Positions 34,067 through 43,464 are shown, numbered from the stretch's first letter. The stretch: DNA of 64,000 bases from an uncultured Muribaculaceae bacterium (GCA_910584665.1 CAJUBL010000002.1:22551-86550), one strand, 5' to 3'. The notes: a model not told the origin generated them from the sequence alone. Numbers and translations: made by a program.

Positions 34067-35623
34067 ATGAAGAAGATATCTGCTTTTACGTTTCTTGTTT
34101 CAGTATTGTTCATGTCCGGTGCGCGTGCCGAGGTAGTACTGCCGCACATTTTTACTGACAATATGGTAGTGCAGCAGAAGTCGGCGGTACGGTTCCACGG
34201 TGAATCCACACCGGGTTCAACCGTAACAATACACCCGGGTTGGAGCAGGAAGCCGGTGTCTGTAAAAGCCGGTATCGACGGTCACTGGAATGCAGAGATG
34301 GCGACGCCTGAGGGGTCAGTCAGGGTATATGACATACGTTTCACCGACAGTGCCGACAGCATGACCGTGACATTGAATAATGTGGCGGTAGGAGAAGTGT
34401 GGCTTTGTTCCGGACAGTCAAACATGGAGATGCCCCTCGCCGGATGGAAGGACGCCAGGGTTCTGAACTATGAGCGGGAGATCGCCGCCGCCGGTTATCC
34501 GCAGATAAGGCTTCTGCATGTAAAGCGTCATACATCGATGGTGCCGCAGGAGATGCCTGAGATCGTAGGCGACGGATGGATGGTGTGCTCTTCCGAATCG
34601 GTGGCTGACTTCTCAGCCATAGGTTATTTTTATGCCCGCGAGCTTTGGAATAATCTCGGAGTGCCCGTGGGCGTGATTGACTGTACCTGGGGCGGTTCGC
34701 CGGTGGAGGCATGGCTCAGCTATGAGACATTGGGCAACGCAATGGGTTTCAGGGAAGTGGTGGGTTCGTTCACCGGAGACAATATCACCGATGAATCAAT
34801 GCGCGCCCATTATGCTTCGCTTCTCGAACGCGATAAAAACGGCGGGAAGGTTGTAGCCGGGGCCGATTCGGCGACATACGGCCACAAGACAGGTTTCCCC
34901 TGGTGTATCAGCGGGAAAACGTTCTACCCGGCCGAACTGTACAATGCCATGCTTATGCCTCTGACTGCAATGACAATAAAAGGAGTGATATGGTATCAGG
35001 GCGAGAACAACGGTGACCGTGCGGCTCAGTATGCCTGCCTTTTTCCGCGCATGATAAGCGACTGGCGCACACTGTTCAGGCAACCGGATATGCCTTTCTA
35101 CTTTGTACAGCTCGCCAACTGGCGCGAGCGCAAGGATGTACAGCCGCATTCCGACTGGGGTTACCTGCGTGAGACTCAGGCGTCGGCGCTCCATCTGCCC
35201 TATACAGGCATGGCCGTAGCCATTGATATCGGCGAGGCCGATAATATCCACCCGGCTAATAAGCAGGAGGTTGCCCGGCGGCTGTCACTCATTGCTCTCG
35301 CACGCGACTATGGCCGTAAAGTGGAATACGAAGCTCCGGAGTATGTGGATTATACCGTAGAAGGGGATACGGCCTATCTTACATTCAATGCTACCGCATC
35401 GGCTTTCCGGCCGGTGGATACAATCGACGGCTTCATCATTGCGGGCACCGAGGGACGGTTCTATAAGGCCGATGCCCGCTGGGCCGGTGACCGTCTGGCC
35501 GTAAGCGCTCCCGAGGTTCAGGTACCTGTAGCCGTGAGATATGCATGGGCCGACAATCCTGCTGTCAGTCTGTTCGGTAAGGACGGCTTGCCGGTGGCAC
35601 CGTTCCGCACCGACAACTGGTGA
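34067..35623 (+). CDS. Sialate O-acetylesterase-type SGNH esterase
   Basis: 518 aa with signal peptide. SASA-family features: an N-terminal beta domain (EVVLPHIFTDNMVVQQ), the nucleophile block WLCSGQSNMEMPL (Ser118), the oxyanion/substrate loop KGVIWYQGENNG, and the His-containing block GEADNIHPANKQEVARRL. These enzymes remove acetyl esters from sialic acids or from plant glycans such as xylan and mannan. In this PUL, next to GH5 and an alpha-galactosidase, deacetylation of a plant beta-mannan or similar is the simpler reading, but sialate is possible given the Asp-box domain nearby. It starts 22 bp after the T9SS-type protein gene. Confidence 0.88.
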   Translation: MKKISAFTFLVSVLFMSGARAEVVLPHIFTDNMVVQQKSAVRFHGESTPGSTVTIHPGWSRKPVSVKAGIDGHWNAEMATPEGSVRVYDIRFTDSADSMTVTLNNVAVGEVWLCSGQSNMEMPLAGWKDARVLNYEREIAAAGYPQIRLLHVKRHTSMVPQEMPEIVGDGWMVCSSESVADFSAIGYFYARELWNNLGVPVGVIDCTWGGSPVEAWLSYETLGNAMGFREVVGSFTGDNITDESMRAHYASLLERDKNGGKVVAGADSATYGHKTGFPWCISGKTFYPAELYNAMLMPLTAMTIKGVIWYQGENNGDRAAQYACLFPRMISDWRTLFRQPDMPFYFVQLANWRERKDVQPHSDWGYLRETQASALHLPYTGMAVAIDIGEADNIHPANKQEVARRLSLIALARDYGRKVEYEAPEYVDYTVEGDTAYLTFNATASAFRPVDTIDGFIIAGTEGRFYKADARWAGDRLAVSAPEVQVPVAVRYAWADNPAVSLFGKDGLPVAPFRTDNW

Positions 35624-35716
35624 CCGACGGCGGTTTTCAGCAACAATACTCTAAGTTTCGGATTTCACATTTTGTAATAAGGTTAAATTAGTTTAAGTAA
35701 ATAAATCGACATTTTC

Positions 35717-37006
35717 ATGAAGAAATCAAATCTGTTATCACTGTTATTGACATTGTCTGTATTACCTTTGTTATGGAGCTGTTCGAAAAGCGACGGGACA
35801 TCAGGTGGCGACGAGCCGGCACCGGTCAACGTGAAGTGTGTCCGTGTCAACGGCGGTGATCTTATCCAGCCGGACGGATCACATCTGTTTGTCAAGGGCG
35901 TGAATCTCGCTCACTGGCTTAACGCCGAAGGTTATATGTTTAATTTCCAGAAGCGTTCGGCCCACCAGATCGACGAGATGTTCTGTCAGCTCGTAGGACC
36001 CGAATACACGGCTAAGTTCTGGCAGGACTTCATAGATAACTTCATTACCATCGAGGATATGAAGTTCATAAAGTCGACAGGAGTTAATACAGTGCGCCTG
36101 CCACTGCATTACAAACTTTTCACTGCCGAAAGCTATATGGGATCCAACGATCCGGATTTTGGTTATGAAATTCTTGACCGCGTCATAGACTGGTGCAGAC
36201 AGACCGGGATATATCTTATCATTGACATGCATTGTGCTCCCGGCGGAAATGCAGGCGACAATATCGACGACAGTTTCGGATATCCCTGGCTGTTTACCAA
36301 TGAGCACGACCGTAAACTGGTGTGTGACATCTGGACTGGTATTGCCGACCATTGCAAGGGCGAATCAATAGTATTGTGCTACGAATTACTCAACGAGCCT
36401 ATATCAGGTCACTATAGTGAGCTTTATCCCGAACTTCATCCCATGATGAAGAGAATCACGCAGGCTATACGCAAGGTCGATCCCAATCATATCGTAATGT
36501 GGGGCGGAGCTAATTACAATGAGATTTTCGAAGGAGTATTTGACCCGAACGACGGGATATTCAATCCCAGGAGCAATGAATATGACCCCAATGTGATGTT
36601 CGCCTGCCATCGTTATAACGGAGACTGGATAGATCCGTTCGTGCAGTGGCGTGACAGGATCGGGCGCCCGATGGTGATGACCGAATGGGGGCATGGAACA
36701 ACCGACCAGTGGCAGAGCGACTTTGCAAAAAAGATGCAGGACAACAATATCGGTTACACTTCATGGCCATATAAGATGACTGGCCCGTGGGAATCATCTT
36801 ATACGATGGTGGTTGAACCGAAGAACTGGGACAAGATCATTGAATTTGAAAAAGCTCCGCGTATGAACTACGAGGATATAAGGATAGCACGCGAGAAAGT
36901 AGGTCAGGATGTCGCCCGCAAGGCAATGGCCGACTACATCGAGAACTGCAGGTTCAGAAACTGTGTCCAGCTGCCGCATTATATCAACTCGATGGGATTG
37001 AAATAG
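35717..37006 (+). CDS. Glycoside hydrolase family 5 lipoprotein (endo-beta-glycanase)
   Basis: 429 aa. Lipobox Cys in LPLLWSCSKSDG followed by a short linker, then a TIM barrel with GH5 motifs: VKGVNLAHWLNAEG, NTVRLPLHYKLF, LIIDMHCAPGG, the acid/base Glu227 in LLNEP and the nucleophile Glu323 in VMTEWGHG. GH5 members cut beta-glucans, mannans and xyloglucans; the subfamily is not evident. As a lipoprotein it may act at the surface to make oligosaccharides for SusCD. A 93-bp AT-rich gap precedes it and the alpha-galactosidase fusion follows at 30 bp. Confidence 0.9.
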   Translation: MKKSNLLSLLLTLSVLPLLWSCSKSDGTSGGDEPAPVNVKCVRVNGGDLIQPDGSHLFVKGVNLAHWLNAEGYMFNFQKRSAHQIDEMFCQLVGPEYTAKFWQDFIDNFITIEDMKFIKSTGVNTVRLPLHYKLFTAESYMGSNDPDFGYEILDRVIDWCRQTGIYLIIDMHCAPGGNAGDNIDDSFGYPWLFTNEHDRKLVCDIWTGIADHCKGESIVLCYELLNEPISGHYSELYPELHPMMKRITQAIRKVDPNHIVMWGGANYNEIFEGVFDPNDGIFNPRSNEYDPNVMFACHRYNGDWIDPFVQWRDRIGRPMVMTEWGHGTTDQWQSDFAKKMQDNNIGYTSWPYKMTGPWESSYTMVVEPKNWDKIIEFEKAPRMNYEDIRIAREKVGQDVARKAMADYIENCRFRNCVQLPHYINSMGLK

Positions 37007-37036
37007 CTCATTTAAGCAGGCTTAGATAAGTAAGTC

Positions 37037-40000
37037 ATGAGAATCAGGATATCCGGGAATACAGGCTTAATCCGGAAGATGCTGTCGGTCGTGATAGTTT
37101 ACGTTATGGTAGTCCATACAGGCAGCGCCATGCAGAAGAGTATCGGGACGGCCACAGTCGGCAATGTGACTCTTACATGTGATCATCCGGAGGGATGGCG
37201 GTTTGAATTGGGACAGCAGGCTGCCGACGGTCTCTCCGTTGTTTCAATCGACATGACTGCCGACCGGCCGTTGCCTCCGCCGGCTTTCAGAGTCAGATTC
37301 AGAATTCCGCTGGGTGAGGCTGACTATCTGTGGAATGCCAGGGATGACGGACGCTGTCAGCTCAGGCCCGACTGGCTCGGACAGTATGAGAGCAGTATAG
37401 CCTCGGGAATACCTCTATACACGCTTTTGAATGACAATAACGGCAACTGCCTTACCGTGGCAGTGGCCGAACCGTTCCGTCGGGTAGTCGCAGATATCGG
37501 TATTGTGGAAAAGGGAGCGTATGTCGGTGCTGAGTTCAGCTTCTTTACTCATCCCGAAGCACCGATGGAGAACTATCATACAGAGATACTGTTTGATGAC
37601 CGCAGGACATTCTATGCGGCGGCCATTGCCGATGCGACGCAATGGATTGTCGGCCGATGCGGGATAAAACCGGCTCCGGTGCCTGATGCGGCTTTTGACC
37701 CGCTGTACTCAAGCTGGTATAACTTCCATCAGAGCATTAACTCGGAAGATATCGGGGCCGAGAGCCGGATAGCCGCGGGATTAGGTATGAAAAACCTTAT
37801 TCTTGATGACGGATGGCAGACGTCTGACACCAACGGCGGCTACTATTATTGCGGCGACTGGGAAGTCTCTCCCGACAAGTTCCCCGATATGGCGGCACAT
37901 GTAGCGAAAGTACAGGCCGAAGGTCTGAAGTACATGCTCTGGTATTCGGTTCCTTTCGTGGGGCCAGGAAGTAAGAATCATGATAGATTCAGACACATGT
38001 ACCTGACCGACAGAAACGACCGCAATGTTCTTGATCCGCGTTTTCCCGAAGTGCGTGAGTTCCTGTGTTCTACATATGAAAATGCATTGAAAAAGTGGAA
38101 CCTTGACGGTTTCAAACTTGACTTCATCGACCAGTTTGTACTTGGCGATCATGATCCGGCTGCGGCCGACTGTTATGCCGGACGTGACATAAAGTCACTT
38201 TCCGAGGCTGTCGATACTCTGATGAAAGAGATACGCAGGCGTCTGCAGGCTGTCAGGCCGGAGATTCTGATCGAGTTCCGCCAGAACTACATAGGGCCTG
38301 CCATAAGACAGTACGGCAATATGCTCCGGGCTAATGACTGTCCGGGCGACGCTCCCGGCAACCGACGTCGCATAGCGTCTCTGAGGCTGACCTCGGGAAA
38401 TACAGCTGTACACTCCGACATGCTCGAATGGAACGTGGACGACACGGCCGAGGAAGCCGCCAGACATGTATTGTCGGCGCTGTTCGGTGTCGTGCAGTAT
38501 TCGATGCGGCTGAAAGAACTCCCGCCTGACCATCTAAGGATGATGAAGCATTGGATAGACTTCTCCCGTATACACCGCAATACTCTGCTACGCTCCGACT
38601 TCCGTCCATACTATCCTCAGGAGGGCTATCCTCTGATTGAGGCCGAAAGTGATGATGAAATGATCATTGCTACATACAGCGGTGGCAACATTGTGACTGT
38701 GAAAGATATAGACAAGCCGGTATATATCCTTAACGTGACCGGTGCCGAAAGCATCCCGCTGGAACTCTCGCGCACACCTGTCAGGGCGACCGTGGTCGAT
38801 ACGTTCGGCAACGCCAGGGAGGCAGAGATTTTGCCTTCAGAGGGAATGAACCGTGTGAATGTTCCATGTTGCGGCTATCTCCTGCTGGAGTTTGCCACAG
38901 CAATACCTGCTGAGGATAAAAGACAGGTGGTAATGTCTCTTGGTGAAGAACGTGTGATAGTTCAGGGTATGAGGCCCGAGGAACATCTGTGGGGCCCATA
39001 TCAGTTTCCCCGTCCCTATAATCTGGGTGACCGGCTGCTGGTGGCCGTACATGTTGAAAATGACGACATTGAATCGTATGGAGCCGAGAACAGGTGGTTT
39101 GAAAGTCGCGACAAAGGATGTACGTGGAAGGAGGTGCCGCCTATAGTCGAGGCGGAGTGCGGTCTGTTGCTTTCCAACGGCGAGAGGCTTTATTTCCCTC
39201 CGCAGTCGGGCATTGATGTAAGCAGTTATAAAATGACACCGATAGAATACTATACGCCCGATTATGATTTCTCTGCCCGTTCGGCTCCGGGCACACTGCC
39301 TGTTCCCGACGGCATAACCTACTGGATGTGGAACACCGAGATACGGGCCTATGATGCCGACCGTCTGCCCGATCCGCTATGCCGCAGGGAATGGGTCGCA
39401 CTGCGTACACCTGCCGATGGAAGCACAGCGGTAGCTGATACTGTCAGTGTGGATTGGCCGAAACTTACACGGGTGGTACATTCACACGATGGAAAGCATA
39501 TAATGAAAGGTGTTTTTCCCCGGGGTAATCTGAAGACAGGACCGGACGGAGCCATATGGGTGAGCGCATTCTCTGGTGAGGGACATATCAATCCTGAAAA
39601 CGGCCGGTATTCACCCTATTATTCGGCCGAACTGTTCCGGTCTGATGACATGGGCCGTACTTTTCATCAACGCGGTCACATGGAATATCCTGCTGACGGG
39701 AATTATTATCCCTACCTGAGCGGCGGTTTCTCGGACAGCGACTTTGAATGGATGCCCGATGGATCAATGGTGTGGTTTTTCCGTTCCAACTGGTTTGCGA
39801 GTACGGGCGAGGAATGGTCGCCGATGTATATGTCACGCTCCACAGATATGGGAGGCACATGGAGCAGACCGGTGAGATTCTCACGGCTTGGAACACTGCC
39901 GCGCCTCTGCCGGCTGAACTGTGGAACGACATTACTGTGTTACGCCCGTCCCGGAACATTCGTCCAGGCCTCTCTTGACGACAGCGGAACCTCATGGAGT

Positions 40001-40228
40001 GAGCCATTGGAGGTGATGACTGCCGGTGACCGCTCGTCACTCGGTAATGTCACTGTCAGCGGGAATCCCACTTTCCACCAGTGGGTGGGATCATGCAACA
40101 ATCCCGAACTTATTGCTGTTGACGATACCACGGCATTGATATTTTATACCGATTTCTATTACCCCGATTCCTCAGGCATTAAACGTAAGACCGTGCTATG
40201 CCGTGAGATCAAAGTGAAAATTCAATAA
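37037..40228 (+). CDS. GH36-like alpha-galactosidase fused to an Asp-box (sialidase-like) propeller
   Basis: 1063 aa. An N-terminal hydrophobic stretch may be a signal or anchor. Residues about 200-600 form a GH36/GH27 melibiase barrel: WYNFHQSINSEDIGAESRIAA, LILDDGWQT, the nucleophile in KLDFIDQF (Asp362) and the acid/base region RANDCPGD (about 431-438). From about 640 on, the protein is a six-blade-type propeller with Asp-boxes: SRDKGCTW, RSDDMGRTF, RSTDMGGTW and SLDDSGTSW. Asp-boxes are typical of sialidases but structural rather than catalytic. The fusion could pair galactose and sialic-acid removal, or simply use the propeller for binding. It is 5 bp upstream of the GH3 gene. Confidence 0.8.
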   Translation: MRIRISGNTGLIRKMLSVVIVYVMVVHTGSAMQKSIGTATVGNVTLTCDHPEGWRFELGQQAADGLSVVSIDMTADRPLPPPAFRVRFRIPLGEADYLWNARDDGRCQLRPDWLGQYESSIASGIPLYTLLNDNNGNCLTVAVAEPFRRVVADIGIVEKGAYVGAEFSFFTHPEAPMENYHTEILFDDRRTFYAAAIADATQWIVGRCGIKPAPVPDAAFDPLYSSWYNFHQSINSEDIGAESRIAAGLGMKNLILDDGWQTSDTNGGYYYCGDWEVSPDKFPDMAAHVAKVQAEGLKYMLWYSVPFVGPGSKNHDRFRHMYLTDRNDRNVLDPRFPEVREFLCSTYENALKKWNLDGFKLDFIDQFVLGDHDPAAADCYAGRDIKSLSEAVDTLMKEIRRRLQAVRPEILIEFRQNYIGPAIRQYGNMLRANDCPGDAPGNRRRIASLRLTSGNTAVHSDMLEWNVDDTAEEAARHVLSALFGVVQYSMRLKELPPDHLRMMKHWIDFSRIHRNTLLRSDFRPYYPQEGYPLIEAESDDEMIIATYSGGNIVTVKDIDKPVYILNVTGAESIPLELSRTPVRATVVDTFGNAREAEILPSEGMNRVNVPCCGYLLLEFATAIPAEDKRQVVMSLGEERVIVQGMRPEEHLWGPYQFPRPYNLGDRLLVAVHVENDDIESYGAENRWFESRDKGCTWKEVPPIVEAECGLLLSNGERLYFPPQSGIDVSSYKMTPIEYYTPDYDFSARSAPGTLPVPDGITYWMWNTEIRAYDADRLPDPLCRREWVALRTPADGSTAVADTVSVDWPKLTRVVHSHDGKHIMKGVFPRGNLKTGPDGAIWVSAFSGEGHINPENGRYSPYYSAELFRSDDMGRTFHQRGHMEYPADGNYYPYLSGGFSDSDFEWMPDGSMVWFFRSNWFASTGEEWSPMYMSRSTDMGGTWSRPVRFSRLGTLPRLCRLNCGTTLLCYARPGTFVQASLDDSGTSWSEPLEVMTAGDRSSLGNVTVSGNPTFHQWVGSCNNPELIAVDDTTALIFYTDFYYPDSSGIKRKTVLCREIKVKIQ

Positions 40229-40233
40229 ACCTC

Positions 40234-42564
40234 ATGATAAATCACATCATCCCACCGTCATCTGTACTTTGCAGTATTGTGCTTGCCTTGGCCGGTTTAT
40301 TCTCTGTAGCAACAGTATACGGTAAACCGTTGTCGCCGGAAGACAGTATTTTTGTCGCAGACCTTATGGAACGGATGACACTGAAGGAGAAGATAGGCCA
40401 GCTTAACCTGCTGAGTACCGGCGAGATTGTGACCACGAGCACTCCGAACGATGACAACGCCACAGAGAAGATACGGCGCGGAGAGGTGGGCGCGGTACTC
40501 AATCTCCAAGGTGTCAGGAAGATAAGGCGGCTTCAGGAATTTGCCGTGAATGAGACACGGCTTGGTATCCCGATGTTCTTCGGAAAAGATGTGATTCACG
40601 GGTATGAGACACTTTTCCCGATTCCGCTGGCGATGTCCTGTTCATGGGATCTTGATATGATTGAACGCTCGGCGAGAATAGCCGCCATAGAGGCAGGCGC
40701 CGACGGCATTTGCTGGACTTTCTCGCCGATGGTTGACATATGCAAGGATGCACGATGGGGCCGTGTGGCTGAAGGCTCGGGTGAAGACCCGTACCTTGGT
40801 GCCGAGATCGCCCGGGCCATGGTGAGAGGTTATCAGGGTGATTCTTTGCTGAATAGCGACGAGATAATGGCATGTGTCAAACATTTCGCTCTATACAGTG
40901 CGGCCGAGGCCGGAAGGGATTACAACAGAGTTGATATGAGCCGCAACCGTATGTTCAATGAATACTTTCTGCCTTATCAGGCGGCGGTTGAGGCCGGAGC
41001 ATCGAGTGTGATGAGTTCGTTCAATGATATCAACGGAATCCCGGCTACCGCCGACCGCTGGCTGCTGACCGACCTTCTGCGTGGCCAATGGGGTTTCAGC
41101 GGTTTTGTTGTGACCGATAATACCGCTATAATGGAACTGCCGGTGCATAGCATCGGGGATATAGAGACGGTGACAGCCCGGGCTCTGCGGGCCGGAACCG
41201 ACCTTGACATGAATTCGCAGGCTTTTACCGGCCAGCTGGAAAAGGCCCTTGCCGACGGCCTTGTCACAGAAGACGATATCGACCGGGCGTGCCGCCGGGT
41301 TCTGGAGGCCAAGGTCAGGCTTGGATTGTTCCGAGATCCGTATAAGTATATCTCTGAGGAACGTGCCGCGACGATGATCTATACTCCTGAGCATCGTGCC
41401 GAAGCACGCCGCATGGCTACAGAGTCATTTGTTCTTCTTAAAAATGACGGGAATATGCTGCCGCTGGCAAAACATGGTAAAATCGCGTTGATCGGGCCTC
41501 ACGGCAATGCCAGGACACAGATCACCGGCATGTGGAGCGGAGTGCGCAGTTATGAAAAGTACGGCACCGTATTCGAGGCTATGAAACGTGCTGTCGGTGA
41601 TAAGGCAGAGGTACGTTATGCCCGGGGTGCCAATCTTGACTATGACCCGGAGATGGAGGAGAGAGCATGGGTGCGCAACTGGAACTGCTATGTCGGCGGT
41701 CGGCAGGAGATGGAGCATCTGGACGACAGGGAACTGCTCTCCGAGGCAATCGCCATAGCCGGCTGGGCCGATGTGATCGTAGCCACATGTGGCGAGGCGA
41801 TGGAAATGAGCGGTGAAAGCTCATGCCGCACCGATCTGGAGATGCCTCAGTCACAGCGTGATCTTCTGAAAGCGTTGCTTGCCACCGGCAAACCGGTGGT
41901 GCTGCTGCATTTTTCAGGACGGCCTACTGTCATGACGTGGGAGGAAAGTCATATCCCGGCAATCATGAATGTGTGGTTTCCGGGTAGCGAGGGGGGTGAT
42001 GCGATATGCGATGTGCTCTTCGGAGATGTAGCCCCCTCCGGAAAACTTACAATGTCATTCCCCCAGAGGGTCGGACAGCTGCCATTCTATTACAATCATA
42101 TGAATACATGTCGTCCGCAGGATCCATCCCGATGGTTTGAGAAATACCGTAGCAATTATCTTGACGTTAGCAACGATCCGGTGTATCCTTTCGGATACGG
42201 TCTGTCATACACAGCGTTCACCTATTCTCCTATGGAGCTGAGCGCCGACAGTATCGGCATGGACGGATGTATAAGAGCTTCGGTAACCATAACCAACACA
42301 GGTGATTATGACGGAGCTGAAATTGTTCAGCTATATATAGGAGATATCGCAGGAAGCATTGTGCGGCCCGTACAGGAACTGAAAGGCTTTGAACGAATAT
42401 TCCTTAAGAAACAGGAAAGTCGGCGAGTGGAGTTCGCGATAACCACGGATATGCTCCGGTTCTACGATGCTGATCTTGATTTCGTATGTGAGCCCGGTGA
42501 ATTCGAGATCATGATAGGGCCGAACTGCCGTGATGTCGAACGCAGGTTATTCAGGGTGAAATAA
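40234..42564 (+). CDS. Glycoside hydrolase family 3 (BglX-like) beta-glucosidase
   Basis: 776 aa, secreted (signal region VLCSIVLALAGLFSVATVYG). GH3 blocks: LMERMTLKEKIGQLNLLSTG, FFGKDVIHGYETLFPIPL, EDPYLGAEIARAMVRGYQG, CVKHFALYSAAEAGRDYNRVD, nucleophile Asp295 in FVVTDNTAIMELP, second domain with GPHGNARTQITGMWSG, and a C-terminal FnIII-like domain. The order and spacing follow E. coli BglX, a periplasmic beta-glucosidase. It is the last gene of the second PUL, only 5 bp after the alpha-galactosidase fusion. Confidence 0.92.
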   Translation: MINHIIPPSSVLCSIVLALAGLFSVATVYGKPLSPEDSIFVADLMERMTLKEKIGQLNLLSTGEIVTTSTPNDDNATEKIRRGEVGAVLNLQGVRKIRRLQEFAVNETRLGIPMFFGKDVIHGYETLFPIPLAMSCSWDLDMIERSARIAAIEAGADGICWTFSPMVDICKDARWGRVAEGSGEDPYLGAEIARAMVRGYQGDSLLNSDEIMACVKHFALYSAAEAGRDYNRVDMSRNRMFNEYFLPYQAAVEAGASSVMSSFNDINGIPATADRWLLTDLLRGQWGFSGFVVTDNTAIMELPVHSIGDIETVTARALRAGTDLDMNSQAFTGQLEKALADGLVTEDDIDRACRRVLEAKVRLGLFRDPYKYISEERAATMIYTPEHRAEARRMATESFVLLKNDGNMLPLAKHGKIALIGPHGNARTQITGMWSGVRSYEKYGTVFEAMKRAVGDKAEVRYARGANLDYDPEMEERAWVRNWNCYVGGRQEMEHLDDRELLSEAIAIAGWADVIVATCGEAMEMSGESSCRTDLEMPQSQRDLLKALLATGKPVVLLHFSGRPTVMTWEESHIPAIMNVWFPGSEGGDAICDVLFGDVAPSGKLTMSFPQRVGQLPFYYNHMNTCRPQDPSRWFEKYRSNYLDVSNDPVYPFGYGLSYTAFTYSPMELSADSIGMDGCIRASVTITNTGDYDGAEIVQLYIGDIAGSIVRPVQELKGFERIFLKKQESRRVEFAITTDMLRFYDADLDFVCEPGEFEIMIGPNCRDVERRLFRVK

Positions 42565-42869
42565 ACAGTCTTTATTCCCTGACATAAATACGCGCTTTAA
42601 TTCTTTTTGCGTAATTCGTGTTCATCGTTCCATCTCAATATTCTATTCAGAACGCTTCCGGAGTGAAGTAAAGAAAGGATTTGCGGTTAAACTCAAATCC
42701 GGATCGTCTGCATTAATCTGCGCTTAAAATTTCTCCACCGAATGGCCAATTTCCGTAATTCGCGTAATTTGCGGTTAAACTCAAATCCGGATTGTCCACA
42801 TATCTGCGCTTTAAAATATTTGATGCGGTTGTCCTGGTGGCATTAATCGCTTATTTTGTGATTTCCGAT
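42565..42869. repeat. Intergenic direct repeats of the 'gcggttaaactcaaatcc' type
   Basis: The gap after the PUL holds two copies (42679-42704 and 42767-42792) of a 26-bp word beginning ATTTGCGGTTAAACTC, each followed by a variant of ATCTGCGCTTAAAAT. Short words GTAATTCGTG/GTAATTCGCG also recur. The same ATTAATCTGCG word occurs in the hairpin at 5656-5721, so a dispersed, non-coding repeat family is likely. No ORF of coding character is seen here. Confidence 0.7.
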
Positions 42870-42885
42870 ATTTTGGGTAATTTTG
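42855..42885 (+). promoter_or_regulatory. Promoter upstream of rbfA
   Basis: TTTG at 42855-42858, 19-bp spacer, TAATTTTG at 42878-42885, a full consensus match. The -7 box lies inside the left arm of a long palindrome (42870-42915), so its use may be modulated by a binding protein or cruciform. Confidence 0.65.
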
Positions 42886-42915
42886 TGTGCTCCTGTTCAC
42901 AAAATTATCCAAAAT
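42870..42915. repeat. 18-bp inverted repeat overlapping the rbfA promoter
   Basis: Left arm 42870-42887 (ATTTTGGGTAATTTTGTG) and right arm 42898-42915 are complementary over all 18 positions if one G-T pair is allowed, around a 10-nt loop. No U-run beyond it on either strand. It could be an operator, an RNA hairpin or a relic of a small mobile repeat. Confidence 0.7.
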
Positions 42916-42971
42916 CATTTTACCGGGTGAATTTGTTATTAAACAGAAAGCAAATCTAAACATCAAGGATT

Positions 42972-43304
42972 ATGGAATCAACAAGACAAGCCAAAATAGC
43001 CCGATTGCTCCAGAAGGAACTCAGCGAGATTTTCCGTAAACAGACTGCTAAACTGCGTGGTGTGATCGTATCTGTAAGCGCTGTGCGTGTCTCGCCCGAC
43101 CTCAGCATCGCCCGTGCATACCTGTCGGTGTTTCCCAGCGACAAGGGACAGGAAGTAATAAATGAAGTAAACCGCAGTGCCAGAACAATACGCTATGAGC
43201 TCGCACAGATAGTAAGATATCAGTTGCGCAAGACTCCGGAGCTGAGTTTTTACCTTGATGATTCGCTCGACTACATTGAGAACATCGACAACCTGCTTAA
43301 ATAA
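42972..43304 (+). CDS. rbfA: Ribosome-binding factor A
   Basis: 110 aa, the normal length. KH-type fold with RQAKIARLLQKELSEIFRK, GVIVSVSAVRVSPDLSIARAYLSVFP, RYELAQIVRYQLRKTPELSFYLDDSLDYIENI. It binds the 30S subunit and assists late 16S rRNA maturation and cold adaptation. It is followed by an AT-rich repeat and then a LolC/E-like permease, a common gene order in Bacteroidales. The promoter is 87-117 bp upstream. Confidence 0.95.
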   Translation: MESTRQAKIARLLQKELSEIFRKQTAKLRGVIVSVSAVRVSPDLSIARAYLSVFPSDKGQEVINEVNRSARTIRYELAQIVRYQLRKTPELSFYLDDSLDYIENIDNLLK

Positions 43305-43305
43305 A

Positions 43306-43450
43306 TTCATAATTCTAAATTCAAAATTCTGAATGTAAAAGACGTAATCTTCAATTCTGAATTTTCAATTCTAAATTTAAAATGCAGAATTCCGAATGTA
43401 AAAGTCAATCTTTAATTCTGAATTTTCAATTCTAAATTCTAAATTTAAAA
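43306..43450. repeat. AT-rich tandem repeat between rbfA and the permease gene
   Basis: Two imperfect units of about 65-70 bp share AATTCTGAATTTTCAATTC (starting at 43353 and 43414) and GAATGTAAAAG (43331 and 43394). Many short AATTCTAAAT words can pair with each other. Composition is far more AT-rich than the flanking genes. It fills almost all of the 160-bp gap before the GTG start at 43465. Confidence 0.75.
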
Positions 43451-43464
43451 TATCCTCTCCCATC

